Source: Eutypella sp. D-1 (Eukaryota; Ascomycota; Sordariomycetes; Xylariales; Diatrypaceae). From it: a stretch of 64,000 bases of DNA. Position numbers and translations under genes: made by a program. The first letter of the stretch is position 1, and each line of letters opens with the position of its first letter. Where the stretch lies: contig JAJTTP010000014.1 of NCBI GenBank assembly GCA_023313575.1, forward strand, positions 620,001 through 684,000. Direction: 5' to 3'. Below, piece after piece: positions 25,737-38,091 of this stretch. The notes below the pieces were generated by a model that was given only the letters and a program-made list of their open reading frames with translations, did no database searches and had not been told where the DNA came from.

Positions 25737-27956
25737 CGTAGCCCGGCGGCGGGGGTGAGGGTTGGATTGTGCGGGGGCGGCTTGGGAGGAATGGGATCGG
25801 AGTGAGTGAGTGGTGCTCTGCGGGGCGGTCCCCTCCCTTTTTTTTTCTTCTCTGGAACCCGTTGGGAAACGAAACGCGAGCGAGCGAGCGGTAGTTATGG
25901 TGGATTGTACGAGTTGCAAAAGACGGGAAGAAGAGGTAGGGGTTAAGGGAAGGGGGAGGGGGGGGGGGGGGGGGAGGGGATAAGGCGTTTTGAGCGGGGT
26001 GCAAGTGGAGTGCGTAGATGATGGAATACAAGTGTAGGCGGCATTTCTATTGCTGTTGCTGTTTCTGCTGCTGCTTTAGTACATCATCGTGCGTAGTCTT
26101 AGTCTCAGGGTTAATAGGGCCGGTCCCCCATGTGTGGTACGGTTCTTACTGAATATATACCATTTATTACCCGGCTTAGGAACTGCCTGCCACTTCGTGT
26201 GTCTGATGTATGTAGGTAAGTATCTGAAGCAATTTACCTGTTACATGTCCCAGGCCTGTAGGTTTGAGGTTATTTGTCTATGTGTTTGTCTTGTTTGGCG
26301 GGGTGTGTAAGTCTTGGCGGGGCCTCCTTTGTTGTGTGTGTGTGTGTGTGTAACGTGCTTGCTGTTTATGCCTGACTAAGCAACTGAGGATGTATGGGCA
26401 GATAGATACCTGGGTAAATACAGACACAGCTTTGTTGCTTGTTCCTTGATCACCTGCCTACATATGTAGGCAGCTACCTACACCTAACTGAACTGGATGG
26501 ACTCCTGTCATGTATAGCGTAAGGCCTGTCTCCGAAGGGTGGGGGGCAGGCGGAGAGTCAATACGTGTTGGAAAGTCTGGGGTTGTGTGATCTATTCGCT
26601 TGCTTGCTAATTTCGATATCTTTATTCCCCTCCCACACTGTGTTCTACATTTTCTATCTATTTCGTAGCTCTTAGCGGCTGGAGATGGAGATATCTGTTT
26701 CGCTGTCGCGGTAGAAGGAAGTTGGGTTGGTCGGGGATTTTGGCTTCACGCCCTTCCTAGCACTAGATGCGGGAGGCCGCGATAAAGAGGAAAAAAGAAA
26801 GAATTAAAATAGAAAAAAAATCAAAATCAAAAAGGGATAAAAAGGCAAAAAGCTCAGCCGCCTGGAACGACCCTAATCTCTTTGACCTGAGAGTGAGTCC
26901 CTTCTACTCACTCCGCCCGAGATCGGAATCGAACGCAGACCGCCTACGAAAACGCAGCGTGGCCTGAGATTGACCCTCAAACCATGCCGCCCTGAGATCG
27001 ATCCCAGGTAAGTTTCTCTGGCCCTACTATCACTGCGCCACCCGGACAGGTCGAGTGGAAACATCAGTGGAATATTCAGGTTGGGAAAATGCGCTGTTAT
27101 TGTAGCTTATAGCTCCTGGACCTGCCCCGCGTTTGCTCTTGTTATTGCTGTAGCTTTACCTATTGTTGTAGCTGTAGCTGTAGCTGTTGCTGGCGGCAGC
27201 AGCTGTGGCGGCTTCAGGTACTTGAACCGGGAGCCGGAATTACTTCGGTGGGAGAGGGAGCTACCTACTAGGTATCTGCGCAGGCGCAGATGAGATAGCA
27301 ATTGCCTACGTACGTGAGATGAGACGAGACTTTAGAATGTCCCAACCATCACCACTGAAGACGGTGTGGGACTGAAGCGCTGTCGCGGCCACAAAACTTG
27401 TCTCGCCTTGGAGCTTGAGGGTTTCGGCTATCTGGGTCGCCGTGGTGGTCACAGCGTATTACTGCTACTACTACTTACAGGACATTGTCAAAGAGCACTT
27501 GGTCGTCGGCGGTATAGTCCAAGATATATAGTACGAGGCACTGGCCTCATCCTTGACTACTTAGGTAAATATATTGCACGCAGTCTCCTGGCGTCCTAGC
27601 TGAGTCTGGCTGGTGAATACTTCCATGATTGACGTTTTGGCCCGGGACTTCGAAGGTTTTCACGTCCACACATTCATTGGACCTTGGAGAGTGAGTGAGG
27701 ATATATGTTTTATTTTAGTGGATATAATCGTTCCTTTTCTTTTCTTTTCTTTTTGAGCGCCGCCCCATGCATGCAAGTCATAAGCCAAACGTGATGTAGC
27801 TATCATACAGTCCCCATCGTAGTCATCGTCATATACACGGTATACGCATACCCATACGTACATACATGCATGCATCGATGCATGCGTCTCATGCATTTCC
27901 ATGCTCCGGAGCCGAACAAGCACGGCCACTCCTCAACTCTCAGGCAAGGAGCTTGC
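25737..27956. other. Spacer between GCP2 and AIM41
   Basis: Contains the GCP2 and AIM41 3' ends. Seen: a 17-nt G run at 25958-25974, a TG dinucleotide array near 26333-26350, an A-rich patch at 26787-26855, a degenerate tRNA-like patch at about 26925-27055 and GTAGCT hexamer repeats near 27164-27188. No protein gene is supported. Confidence 0.55.
26925..27055 (-). other. Degenerate tRNA-like patch (A- and B-box-like motifs)
   Basis: On the minus strand TGGCGCAGTGATAG (about 27046 down) resembles an RNA polymerase III A box, GGGATCGATC follows about 38 nt later, and GCGTTCGATTCC (near 26935) resembles a B box. The spacing does not fit one tRNA, and the putative acceptor ends do not pair, so this is at most a decayed tRNA or tRNA-derived element. 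Confidence 0.3.
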
Positions 27957-28589
27957 TCAGGCGACAGCCTCCTTCACAACCTTGGCAAGCTCGGCCTTGT
28001 CGAAGCTCTTGCCGTCGAGAGGCCCGCCGGGGAGAAGGAGCTTCTTCATGACGTCGCCGATGCGGACCTTATCGTCGGCGGCGGCCTCGCGCGCGGCCTG
28101 GACCGTGGCGGCGACGATATCGCGAAGGGCGTCGCCGTCGAGCTCCTGGACACCGCTGCCGGCTACGTACTCATCGAGGACGGCGACCTGGGCACGCTCG
28201 CCATCGGCGAGGTCGGCGCGGCCGGCGGCGGTGAACTCGCCCGCGGCCTCGAGCGACGACGCGCGCGTCTTCTTCAGCAGCGCCACCAGCTGCGCGTCCG
28301 TGGCGATCGGCGACGCCGTCTTCGACGCGTTCAGAGTCGCGCTCAGCACCGACCGCAACACCGTCAGCCGCGCCGCGTCCTTCGCCCGCATCGCCGCCTT
28401 CAGGTCCCCCTTGAGCTTCTGCAGGAGCGGCGGCGCCGGCGGGGTGGTCTCAGTGGTGGTGATGGAGGAGTTTGCGCGCCGTTGGCGCAGGGGGAGGGGT
28501 AAGGCGGGGATGGCACGCGCTGGCGTGCGGACGGTGCGCGCTGCTGCCTGTGCGAGGCACGTAGCCACTCTTGGTCGGGGAGATGCCAT
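27957..28589 (-). CDS. AIM41: Aim41-like mitochondrial YqeY-domain protein
   Basis: Member of the YqeY/GatB-related family. The domain resembles the tRNA-binding tail of amidotransferase subunit GatB, and yeast Aim41 is mitochondrial with no settled function. Single exon, 210 residues from the ATG at 28589. I chose this start because MASPRPRVATCLAQAAARTV begins an Arg/Ala/Ser-rich, acid-free presequence typical of mitochondrial import. Longer in-frame sequence upstream is leader-like. The YqeY domain runs from LLQKLKGDLKAAMRAKDAAR to the end, with the family features LTVLRSVLSA, YVAG near residue 155 and a C-terminal GDVMKKLL...GKSFDKAELAKVVKEAV. A bacterial-type domain in a fungal gene is normal here and reflects mitochondrial ancestry. 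An ATGC-rich palindromic stretch lies about 60 nt downstream of the stop. Confidence 0.92.
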   Translation of the reverse strand: MASPRPRVATCLAQAAARTVRTPARAIPALPLPLRQRRANSSITTTETTPPAPPLLQKLKGDLKAAMRAKDAARLTVLRSVLSATLNASKTASPIATDAQLVALLKKTRASSLEAAGEFTAAGRADLADGERAQVAVLDEYVAGSGVQELDGDALRDIVAATVQAAREAAADDKVRIGDVMKKLLLPGGPLDGKSFDKAELAKVVKEAVA

Positions 28590-31096
28590 TATGGGTGGTT
28601 GTGCTGCTGATATATGGCGGCCGTCGTTGCTGCTGCGAATACGTGTGATCGTGGTTGTTAATATTGGTCCAGGGTAGGTAAGATAATTGTTGGAGGGACA
28701 AAAATTTGGTGCCAGATCCCGGTAGCTTGCAGGTAACGCGTCCAATTGGTTAATTGAAAAAAGTCCTATGCAGGTTGCCAGCACAAGACCCCGGTAGTTG
28801 ACTGGCCCGGCCTGTAGTACTTAGGTAGTATAGGCAAGGCCTAATAATCCTTCATCCATGCGCAGATAGATATTATTAGGTTTGGTATACCCTGGGGGAT
28901 TTTAGTATACCCTGTTTGCCTGTTCATCTTTTATGAACTCCTCCCATGTTCCGTGATATTTGAATGGTTAGGAATAGACTCTCCTACATTCCTATCGCTT
29001 TGGGATCTCTAATCAATTGCCGTTGACTATCAGCTCTTAGCACCGTCTGGTGAGTACGGCTTTTACTGAGGGTTAAGTTAGGTGCTTACTTATAGCTCGC
29101 CCGATGGTGCATTTGGTACCAGGCAGACCGCAGAGTCCAGAATGGCGTGGGCGAAACAGGTGGCCAAACCTAGAAGTCCGAAGTAGGAACCCATGCAACT
29201 GTATCATACCTTTCGTATAATTATGATGGCGATAGTAGATGACCATGTTCTATCAAGATTTCTAGACTCCTCTTACACAGGGTGCGTTAGGTGTAAGTCG
29301 CCGGGGTCCCTGGTTCGACATGCCCAGATCCTAAGATGAGCGTTCCCCCTATTTATTTGGGGGCGGTTAGCAGGTTGGCAGTTTGGCTTGTGGTCCTCCC
29401 TGTTTGTGTCTCCGTCCCGTCCCGTCCCCCTTGCCCACCAGACATTGGACAGAATTTTGGTGGAGTCATAACCTACTCAAACCCTCCGTGATTGATAGAC
29501 AAAGTCACATGTCATGTGGTCGGGTGAACTAGAAGCCTGGGAACTAATAAGACATCACCTGGCGCACAATGTGACTCTGCAGATCGAATTCGCGAACACT
29601 CCTACTACGTGGCAGAATGTTGGTGACTTTCCTGTTTGGCCATCAGGTTCGCACAAAACCCGTCTCAACCCCGGCAACCCTCAGCACGTCCATTCAGTGG
29701 TCCTGTCGGTGCTCCGTGACATGAAGGGGACAGGCATTCCTAAATTAGTCGGCGGGGGTGATCGGTATGCTGAGCACCTAGGCACTACATCTTCATGTGT
29801 GTATATAGGCACGAGAAGGCATAGATGACTTGTCGTCCGGGAAAAGGTTGCTTGCCCGTACTGATATACATAGGAATTCATAAAGAATGCCCCGGCTGGT
29901 AGGTATTTGTAGTGTTATAGTCAATAGTGCCACTATAATGTCCGTTAGCGATGAGGACATAACAAATCCAGTTAAAAGGGGAGGAAGTTGCTGGAGTCGA
30001 GGTCCAGCGCCCAATATGCAACCCCAAAAGGAGTATTAAAGGACGAATGAGATGTAACCATCAGATTAAGCGCATGCAGGTGTAGCTGTCTCCCTGCCAT
30101 CGCCCTACCACCTACCTAACATGTCCTGGTAACGATGGGTAACGATGGGTCACCTGCTGCACGATAGATGCGGACCTAGGTAGAAAAATGTAAACTGGGG
30201 TGGTCTCGGGGATGGGATGAAGGAAAGCAGGTGAGATCGTTCCATGGAAGGAATTCCAGTCAAACTTCTTGGCCAACACAATGGTTGGGTACCGAGAGTA
30301 GGTAAAGTGGCCCGGAGCGGAGGCGGAGGCATAAAGTAGACTCGATTGGATACCTAAGGTCCAGTCAATCGTACCTTCTCCGTCCCTAGACATTCCCTAG
30401 ATATTCCTTAGACATTCCAAGTCCAGTGCCTTTTCTTTCCAAGGTTCCCAACTGCATGCACCAAAAGCTTATCTTGACGTCGATGGTTCTTGCCAATATA
30501 ACAGCCCTATCAGCACATCCAAAGGCGGGTACCACTTGCCCACGATAAAATACCTTGCCTTGCTCTTTCTCCCACTTCCCGGAAACATAATGAAACCAAA
30601 CCAAACCCAAGGTTTGGACGGATTGTCTAATGCTCCGGGTCTTACCTCATCCTGCCTTGTCTACCTTCACGTTTTCACGCCATAAACCTCCCGACCTATC
30701 TTCACCTCATCTTCCCATAAACATCTACCAAGTAAATATTGGGGATAACCGTTTCACGTTCGTGTGCATCGAACTTGTCAATGTATATGCCGGCGGAGCG
30801 GCGGAAACGATCTTTAAATTTCTCAGCGCTGGTGCCACCCAATAGACATGATTTTAGGGAAAGATAATGTCCACCTACCACACACACACACAGCAAGTCC
30901 AGCAACAGCCCACATAATCCACCCACTATCTGCATGACCTGCAATCAATTTGTCATTTTTACACCGGGGATGCTGCCTTTTTATTTGCATGATACACCGT
31001 TGAACAGCTCCGCCTAGGCCTCGAAGTAGACCACCAAACCTAACCACTCGGACTCTGGGCCGCATTCGAGCCAAGAATATTGATTTCATGGCCAGA
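28590..31096. other. Gene-poor spacer left of the LaeA-like gene
   Basis: Apart from the AIM41 promoter at the left end I recognise nothing. A 104-codon plus-strand frame at 29514-29828 has no known motif. A 10-bp tandem duplication (TAACGATGGG) occurs at 30130-30149. Given the tiny exons of the neighbouring gene, unrecognised split genes remain possible. Confidence 0.5.
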
Positions 31097-32830
31097 TCAG
31101 TGTCTGGGCTTTCGGCCGACGCAGACATACCTGTGAAATCAAGCCAAGTCAGCTTAGTCTCTCAAAATACCGTCTATCGGAGGTTTCAGCCTTACAGTGG
31201 GAAATATGGCTGTCAGCGATTCCTTCATGTTAGCCCTCGCTTTATCTCCTTCCTTGCAACCTTGCCCTAGCCCAGGTCAAGACGCATTAGAGGTGCCTCA
31301 CTCACCTTGAAAGCCGGATTAGCTGCCTCATGCCTAGCTTGTGCCACCAAAAGCTGGAACTCGGTATGGTCCATGCTATTATGTCTCGGTCAGCGCATAT
31401 ACCATGATGCCGTACTGGACTTTTTGTGCTCACCCGAGTTGCCTTGTGAATGGGTACAACGCCAGGGAATCCAGCAGCCGACGGACGTTTTCCTGATTCG
31501 CGACGCCGATGTCGAACATGCGTTCATCTGGTTGCCATCAGTCTTGGACCTTGCTACTCGAGTAACGAGGAAGTGCACATACGAGTCCCGTTCGTCCAAC
31601 CGCACAGCGGTAATGGGAACATCAACTCTTCAACCTCCCTGAATCCCGCTGCTCTCATCATTGCAGCGAGTTGGCCCGGTGCTCGCGGATTCTTGTTTTG
31701 GCCCATTGCCTCAAGATAGCCCGCAGACCATCGTCGAAGTGCATGGTCTACATGGACGATTAGTCGGTTCTTCGCGAACGCGGCAAAATGATTTAGGATC
31801 AACGACGCACCGTCCGTCAAAGTAGCATTGTCAGACTGGGCGTTGAAGTATATCTCAACCATTTGACACCAACCGCCTGCCCGGAGTACGCGGCGAATAT
31901 CGCGTAGGTATGCATTCCACCGGCCAGCATCAATGCCACCAGCTACTAGCCTACTATTGACGAGATCGAAGTTGGGTTGTATAGACGTGAGTCTATCAGG
32001 ATTATATCAGCCTCTATCGTGGATATGTACTGTTATGAGGTCCTTTACCCGTTGTTCAGGTCGAAAAGCTCAAATCGAAGGTTTCCCGGGATACTTGGCG
32101 ACCACCAAGTTGGATAGGGGCACACGTCGATGCCGACCACCTAGGGTTCGCGCTCATTAGCAAGCGAACGCTTCGAACAGATTACGGGAGAGCAGCGAGG
32201 AACGCTTCCTGTGGCCCGACCCTTCACATTTGGATACAATTTGACACATGGCCCATGCGTGTACCTCGATGGCGGCAGAATATTGAGAAAACGCCGAGCT
32301 TGACAGCTCAGATCAATCACAACGGTGAACCACCGGCCATTTAAATATCAACAACCAAGAAGACGGTCCTGCCCTACTCTGGATCCTGATAACGCGGCGA
32401 AAGTAGAAATGATTCCATTGAGGGAGTCAAGAACGGGATTATGCTTACCTCGCAGCGTGCATGCTCCTCCGCCACTGCCCAACTCCATGACGATGGGCCG
32501 CATCCACAATCCAGGACTCTCCTTAGGGAATGGATTCTCGGGAATATCAATTTATTGTCGAATAAAACCAACAAGGCCTCATGCTGGATATGCAGACGCT
32601 CGCATTCGTACTAGGCAGGTTAGCGAGAGACGAGACACTTGATAGAATGGCAGGAGGGGAATGGCCCTTACCTCATCGACTGGTGCCAGGTATGCGTTGC
32701 TCTCGACGGCAAGGCGATGAAAGTCCCGGTTGAAATACTCGAAGGTTTGAAAGTGTTCTTCATCTCCGTTGCTGTTATCAAGTCAGCAACATAGAGTATG
32801 GCCAAAGACTTGGGATGCGTACTTGGCCAT
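31097..32830 (-). CDS. LaeA-like SAM-dependent methyltransferase, ten exons
   Basis: Class I methyltransferase of the fungal LaeA-like/TAM group; relatives act in secondary metabolism or its regulation, but the substrate here is unknown. Minus-strand exons: 32823-32830, 32672-32771, 32449-32610, 32049-32140, 31811-31992, 31583-31747, 31434-31527, 31306-31375, 31196-31209 and 31097-31130. Total 921 nt, 306 residues, all introns GT-AG and in phase. The start reads MANNGDEEHFQTFEYFNRDF, followed by LAPVDEYECERLHIQHEALL, motif I (RVLDCGCGPSSWSWAVAEEH, about 67-86), the acidic motif VVGIDV, FDLVNSRLVAGGIDAGRW, and RVLRAGGWCQMVEIYFNAQS. It continues with QLAAMMRAAGF, GVANQENVRRLLDSLALYPF and the typical end PYFPLYVCVGRKPRH. 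No stop or frame break is seen, so it looks functional. The only gene recognised in a 9.5 kb tract; no biosynthetic partner recognised nearby. Confidence 0.88.
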
Positions 32831-35800
32831 CTCTAATCTCTTAACGAAGCTGTCCCGTTCCCGAAAGGCTATAAAAGGAAAAATGCAGCAGGCCTTTTCC
32901 CCAAAGACTGGCTACCTAAAGCATGGATCGAATTGGCGTTGAAAGCTGAGCCCAAGTCTAGAGCCGCGGTGCTGTGGGTGCGACAAATATATGCTGCCCC
33001 GCAATGGAGTTATTCTGGTCCTAAAAGCAGATATGCCGGACCCGGGTCTAGGTGCCTCTCAGCAAGATATGATTTCTCGAGCACCTTTTGTATGGGTGTC
33101 CAGTAGGAGCATATACAGCTTGCAAAATAGTACCATAAAGGCGTGTGTGGACCCATTAGCTACTTCAACCACACACAACGCTCGCTATACCTCTTCTTCG
33201 ACAGGTCTCGCACACCCCACGATTATATTGATGTCAACTCTGGGTAGCCTCCACCTGGTCTACCCAGTATGAATGCTACCTTGGGGCAGGCATTGTACTT
33301 TGTGGACATACCTTTGCAGTGCTCTCCGCTGCCGGTCATAACTGTTTTCATTGGTGATTGCACCCAGCTCTACCGGCTTGGGCAGGAGTGGGAATAGACT
33401 CGCTGTCAACCTGAGAAACTCGCCATGACACTAGCATCATGAAGAAATATGTCCTGTCAGGCTTTAGTCTAAACTGCCGGCCCGCCAATGGGAAGTAACT
33501 CTTTCGCTGCGCAGTTTCGTACAGCTTGCAGGTATACTAGTGCGGAAAGGGGCCTTCAGTCCGTTCTGATTGGGTTAAGTGGACAGGCCTGACGATCAAC
33601 ATACTGAACGCATCGACCGATGCTATCTACACCCTCCCCTCTATGGCGTGCCCTCGCTAGATTGGACCAGGGCCTGTCTCTACCGGCCTGGTACGTGATC
33701 CCAAAGAGCCTCTGGCTCATCGGGCAAGAAAACCTTGGCCTAGACATGGGTCGGCTTGGTGCGTATATGTTCTCGCATATAAGCCGAATTCTAACCAGCT
33801 GGGGGGATTTTCGTGGCCAGATTATTCATAGACATGATGGGGTAACGCGTCGTCTCCTCATAGGCCTCTAGGAAGACCCAGTATTGATGTGCCCAGTCGG
33901 TTTCAGGGAACCCTAAAGGTTTCACGGCAGACGTAAGTAGGACAAGCCAATGGAACAAGTCCTTAGCGGGCAAATACTATCCACGTCCCCCAATCCTTCC
34001 CGAAAACTTGGGAACTGGGTCCACGCGTCCGGGACTTTCCTTTCTGGAATCCTTCTATTCTAGGATGGGATAGGGACAAGAGTCGCATCCTAGGTGCAGT
34101 GAACCGCTTGTTCACTAAATGGAAACTAGTAAGGAGCGTCGAAAGCCCATGTGTTTCTACGGAAATTTTAGCCTTGACGAACACCAACGCACCATATGAT
34201 CCTTTCGGAAGGTTTATTAACGGGCCAGCATGACGACAGGGATCGAGGCCGGCATAGGATCATCCACCATTTTGGGCTGCGGGCTGGTAGCAATGAGGTT
34301 AAAGTGGATGAGCTACATCCACCTAGCACTAGCTCTTATGCACGAAATTGTCAAGATGCCCCGGTAATGGGCATAACGAGTCTCGGTTGACAATCACAGA
34401 CGCTGATATTACTACCCTTGCCACCATTACATGTTTTCATAAGCAGCCGGCACATAACCGAACGGCTACCCCGGGGCTAGATAGACCACCGCGACGCAAT
34501 AGTTCATATCATCACGACTTAGAGCCCTCGTGAATCCCGAGACCTACCTGGGTAGAGTGGGAATTCATAACTCTTCCTAAGAGGACACTTACGACGGTTT
34601 TGTGGGAGAGAAGGCCTGTCATACGCATTGTTTGTGCCGTGATTATATATTTTCTGCTTCTTGACGCTCATCTCAGCTCCCAACCATTTCCCCTTTCAGT
34701 TGAGGTAGATGGGATCATAGCGTGCATCCTAAACCTATACGAAGCCTAGGGAGAAGAGCCGGGGCAGCCTTAGCAGTCTATCCCAACACTGCAGCAGGCT
34801 TCAAGCGGTACAGCCAGCAATCCAAACAACACTACCCTTCGCAAGCGCCGCCAAAGCACGTTGACTGCTGACATGGGCAGTGTTTTTATTTCCTTGGCAC
34901 ACGTTTCTACCGGAGGTACGGGCAGCCTCACTTACTCCAGAACTTTGAACTGATTTGGCCTGCTTCAAGCCACTCGTCTACGCAATATGTTTTAGAGCTC
35001 ATGATAGGTAGGTCTATCGGGTACCTGGTCAGCATTATCGGTAGATCCAGGATCTTGTGAGAGAAGTGAAGTCAATAACCACACCGAAACCAGGCCATAC
35101 CTCCAAAATTTTCTTTCGGGGTTTCGGGACTTCTGCAAGTGTCAGCGTCCCTAATTGAACCCGGGCTGGCTGTCCAGTCCCTGCCCATAAAACTGCACAA
35201 GCCACCTGAAGTATGAGACCCACCTGTGTCTTGCTGCAACCCGTAGTTAGTGCCCAAAACGACCGGGTTCTCGGTTTTGCATGCTCGACCTTCTCTACAC
35301 CGGAGACTTGTTACTTGCCACGAAGACTCTAGCCGGACATTTATGAAATTCAGATGTTGTTCAGCCAAAACTCCTGTTGCAATTCATATTTCTGAAATAT
35401 TCCAACCAGCTACCCATGCCCTGGAACTGTCAGTCGTCGATGTCTTGTGTCCGATCTAGGATAGACATGCATTAGCGTGTACCAGAGCATCGGGTCATGT
35501 TCATTAATTACTACCAGCACTTGAAGTTGTGTATTTGAGTGACGGAGAGATTCTTACTTCTCGCAGATTCCCGTTTCGAGACGATCGAATAGCCTTTACA
35601 GCTGCAGTGGTATCAAGCCATTCCCGATTTCGGGTCCTCCCCGCGGCTATTCTACCGCTGAGACATGCAAAGCGGGAGCCCCATGGTCAGTTTCCACTGG
35701 GCGCGAGATGACTACGCCTCACTCCTTTGCAACAGGAGTGGAAATTGTCGTCATTATCCGGATGGTGAGAATCAGGTACCATCTGCAGTACATAGGCGTA

Positions 35801-38091
35801 ATACCCGCATATGGACTTGGCAGCCCAAAGAATCGGATTTCGTTCAGCTTCCCGACCCGTCCTAATGGCTCTGGACACAGACTTCAAGGGTCCCCACGCA
35901 AAGGCAGCGTGGAGCCCAGATTAATTATGCCGCCATGACGCCTAGTTTGCCAGCTAATTATGCCAGAAGCGAACCGGTGTGAACCAGAATGCTGGTAAAG
36001 CTCCGATCACTCGTTTGATTCTTCCCACACCACCGTGAACCGATCACAAACACCCAGGAAACCCGCAACACTGATTCCTCATAATGCCTCTCTGTATTGC
36101 CGGACAAAGGCCGACTTGTGGAGATGGAATGTTGCCCAAACCCGTGTCTTCGGTTCAATGCTGCAGCAGATATGCCTATACAACACTCCCTATGCAGGAG
36201 GGTAGCAGTGTTTTAGAATGCCTGGCAGGATATGTCCAGCATGAGTCGCCATCACGACACCGGCCTAGCAATGATAGGCTGTATTCATACCCGAGGGGGC
36301 GATGCAGGACTCCTCATGCAATCCACCTGCAGAGCATGTAATTTGGACCTCCACGTTTCTTAGGGCGGTAGATCAGAGGCGCGGAGCCCCTATAGAAACC
36401 GCTGATATGCACAGCATCGCGGGGTCTTGAGTCGATGTGGACCCGACATACCGTCCTTCGCTTAGCGAAGATAAGAATGAATGGAACGGCCTCAAGGTCA
36501 GCTCACTTTACCGTCATGCCAACGGCACCCAATGCGACTCTATGATAGGACTGCCATGCTGGCATTGCTAGGGGAACTTACACGTCACCTTACCAGCCCT
36601 CTCACAGGGTAACGTTGGGTCTACATCCCCTCACTTGACCTGGGATCTGCCTATTAGTTAGTCCAAAGAAAATGTCGAGATTGACGTTCATACCGAGCCG
36701 CTTGGCAACAACTTGTTCTTCGGTGGGACAAGGTGCGGTGATTGGCTTGGAAGGGGAGTCTTTCTCCTGTCGAAAGTGAGCCGTCGACACCTACGCGGAG
36801 GCTAGAACGGCCACGCAGCAAGCCGACGCAACACGCCAGGGCACGCTACCCGGTCCGTCGCAGCAGGGACTAGCCTCCCGCGATGGGTCTTTACTTAGCA
36901 TGAGCTACACCTCCAAACTGTTACACAACAGCCGGCTTACGGTATCACGAAATGACCTGTCAAATTTCCCGGTTGCAGCAAGGCGGCCCGGCCAACCCAG
37001 GTCGCCGCCTAGTCTGTCTACCTACCTCACAGACCCACTCTTCCTCATCGTACATCTCGCATCATCCCACGGAGAGTATGTCCGCCGGCGGGGGCAAGCG
37101 GGGGCGTTCTCGTGTTGTTTCATTCCTACTGTCCTGCTTTCTGCAGCCCAATTCTTTCGTGTTTTTCTGCCGCCAACCTCTCTCTATGGGCTCATCTCCA
37201 CTCGCGCTTCACGGATTTGAAATCTGGGAGGCAGGGATGAGAGGTAGGGGTTGCGTTGTTACGGTACCGGGGGCGTTGCTGCTAGGCTACCAATCACGGC
37301 CAGTGGCTTGCTCTCGCTGGGTTCCCGATGAACAAGACACAACGAACGTGGTATTGCATTGCATCGCTTCTCGCATGGCATTCTTTTTGCTTATATGACC
37401 CCGCCCAAAACAACTACGTAACTTGGTAACTAAGTCGGCCCCCCCAAAGGGACCTGGCCTGAGGGCCGCGGGACACCGTTCCCGCTTGAACCGACACGAC
37501 ACAAAACGGGGGCCGTGTGACGCCCACTTACTCCTCACTGACTTGACCCCTTCCAAGCGCGTAGAAAAAGCATACTAGGCCTCCTTTTCTGGCCTCGGTA
37601 CAACAAACGATGATGACATGTCTCCCCAGTGCACAAAAGATCCCCGACAGGTAAGAGGGGAGAAGGGAAGAGGCGGGAAAAAATGATGCTGTTGTCTCTT
37701 TCTTTTTTTCTTCGAGTCCTGACGTTTCGCGCTTTCTTCAGTTTCAAGACGTATACAGATAGATGCGGATCGCTCAGGTATATCCCTCTATCGTCCCCGC
37801 AACCCCGCCCATATCAGTAAAGTACAGTTTAGCCATGCGTTGCGAGATGGTTTCCTTCTTTGCACACGGAGCCTCGGTCTTTCATTTTTTTTGCGCTTTT
37901 GCGCCTTAACCGCTTCTGATGAGTTCCATCTCTACCACCTTCTCACCCTCCCGGCCGCGACCCCGGCCGCGACCCCGCTCCCCATGGCCGGGCCTATGAC
38001 CAGGCCGGCTGGGTCCTTCGCGGCCTGATCGCCTGCTAAATTTGGCGTCTTGTCTGTGCCTGATCTGACCACCGCACCCCCAGCATTGCAT
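32831..38091. other. 5.3 kb gene-poor tract between LaeA-like gene and LSB6
   Basis: Left end is the upstream region of the methyltransferase; right end is the LSB6 3' region. No domain is recognised on either strand. Intron-like signals (GTAAGT, CTAAC, CAG) are frequent on the minus strand at about 34000-36800, and one phase-consistent pair of open segments (34936-35053 and 35101-35223) may be exons of an unrecognised gene. This is not strong enough to call. Confidence 0.45.

Noticed and set aside
29290..29340. CCTGGTTCGACATGCCC as a tRNA B box
   Set aside because: No stem pairing and no upstream A box at the right spacing.
31307..31719. Plus-strand frames over the LaeA-like gene
   Set aside because: They lie opposite the phase-consistent methyltransferase exons and show no motif.
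35620..35700. Minus-strand CTCAGCGGTAGAAT as a tRNA D-arm
   Set aside because: No T-arm or acceptor stem follows; single motif only.
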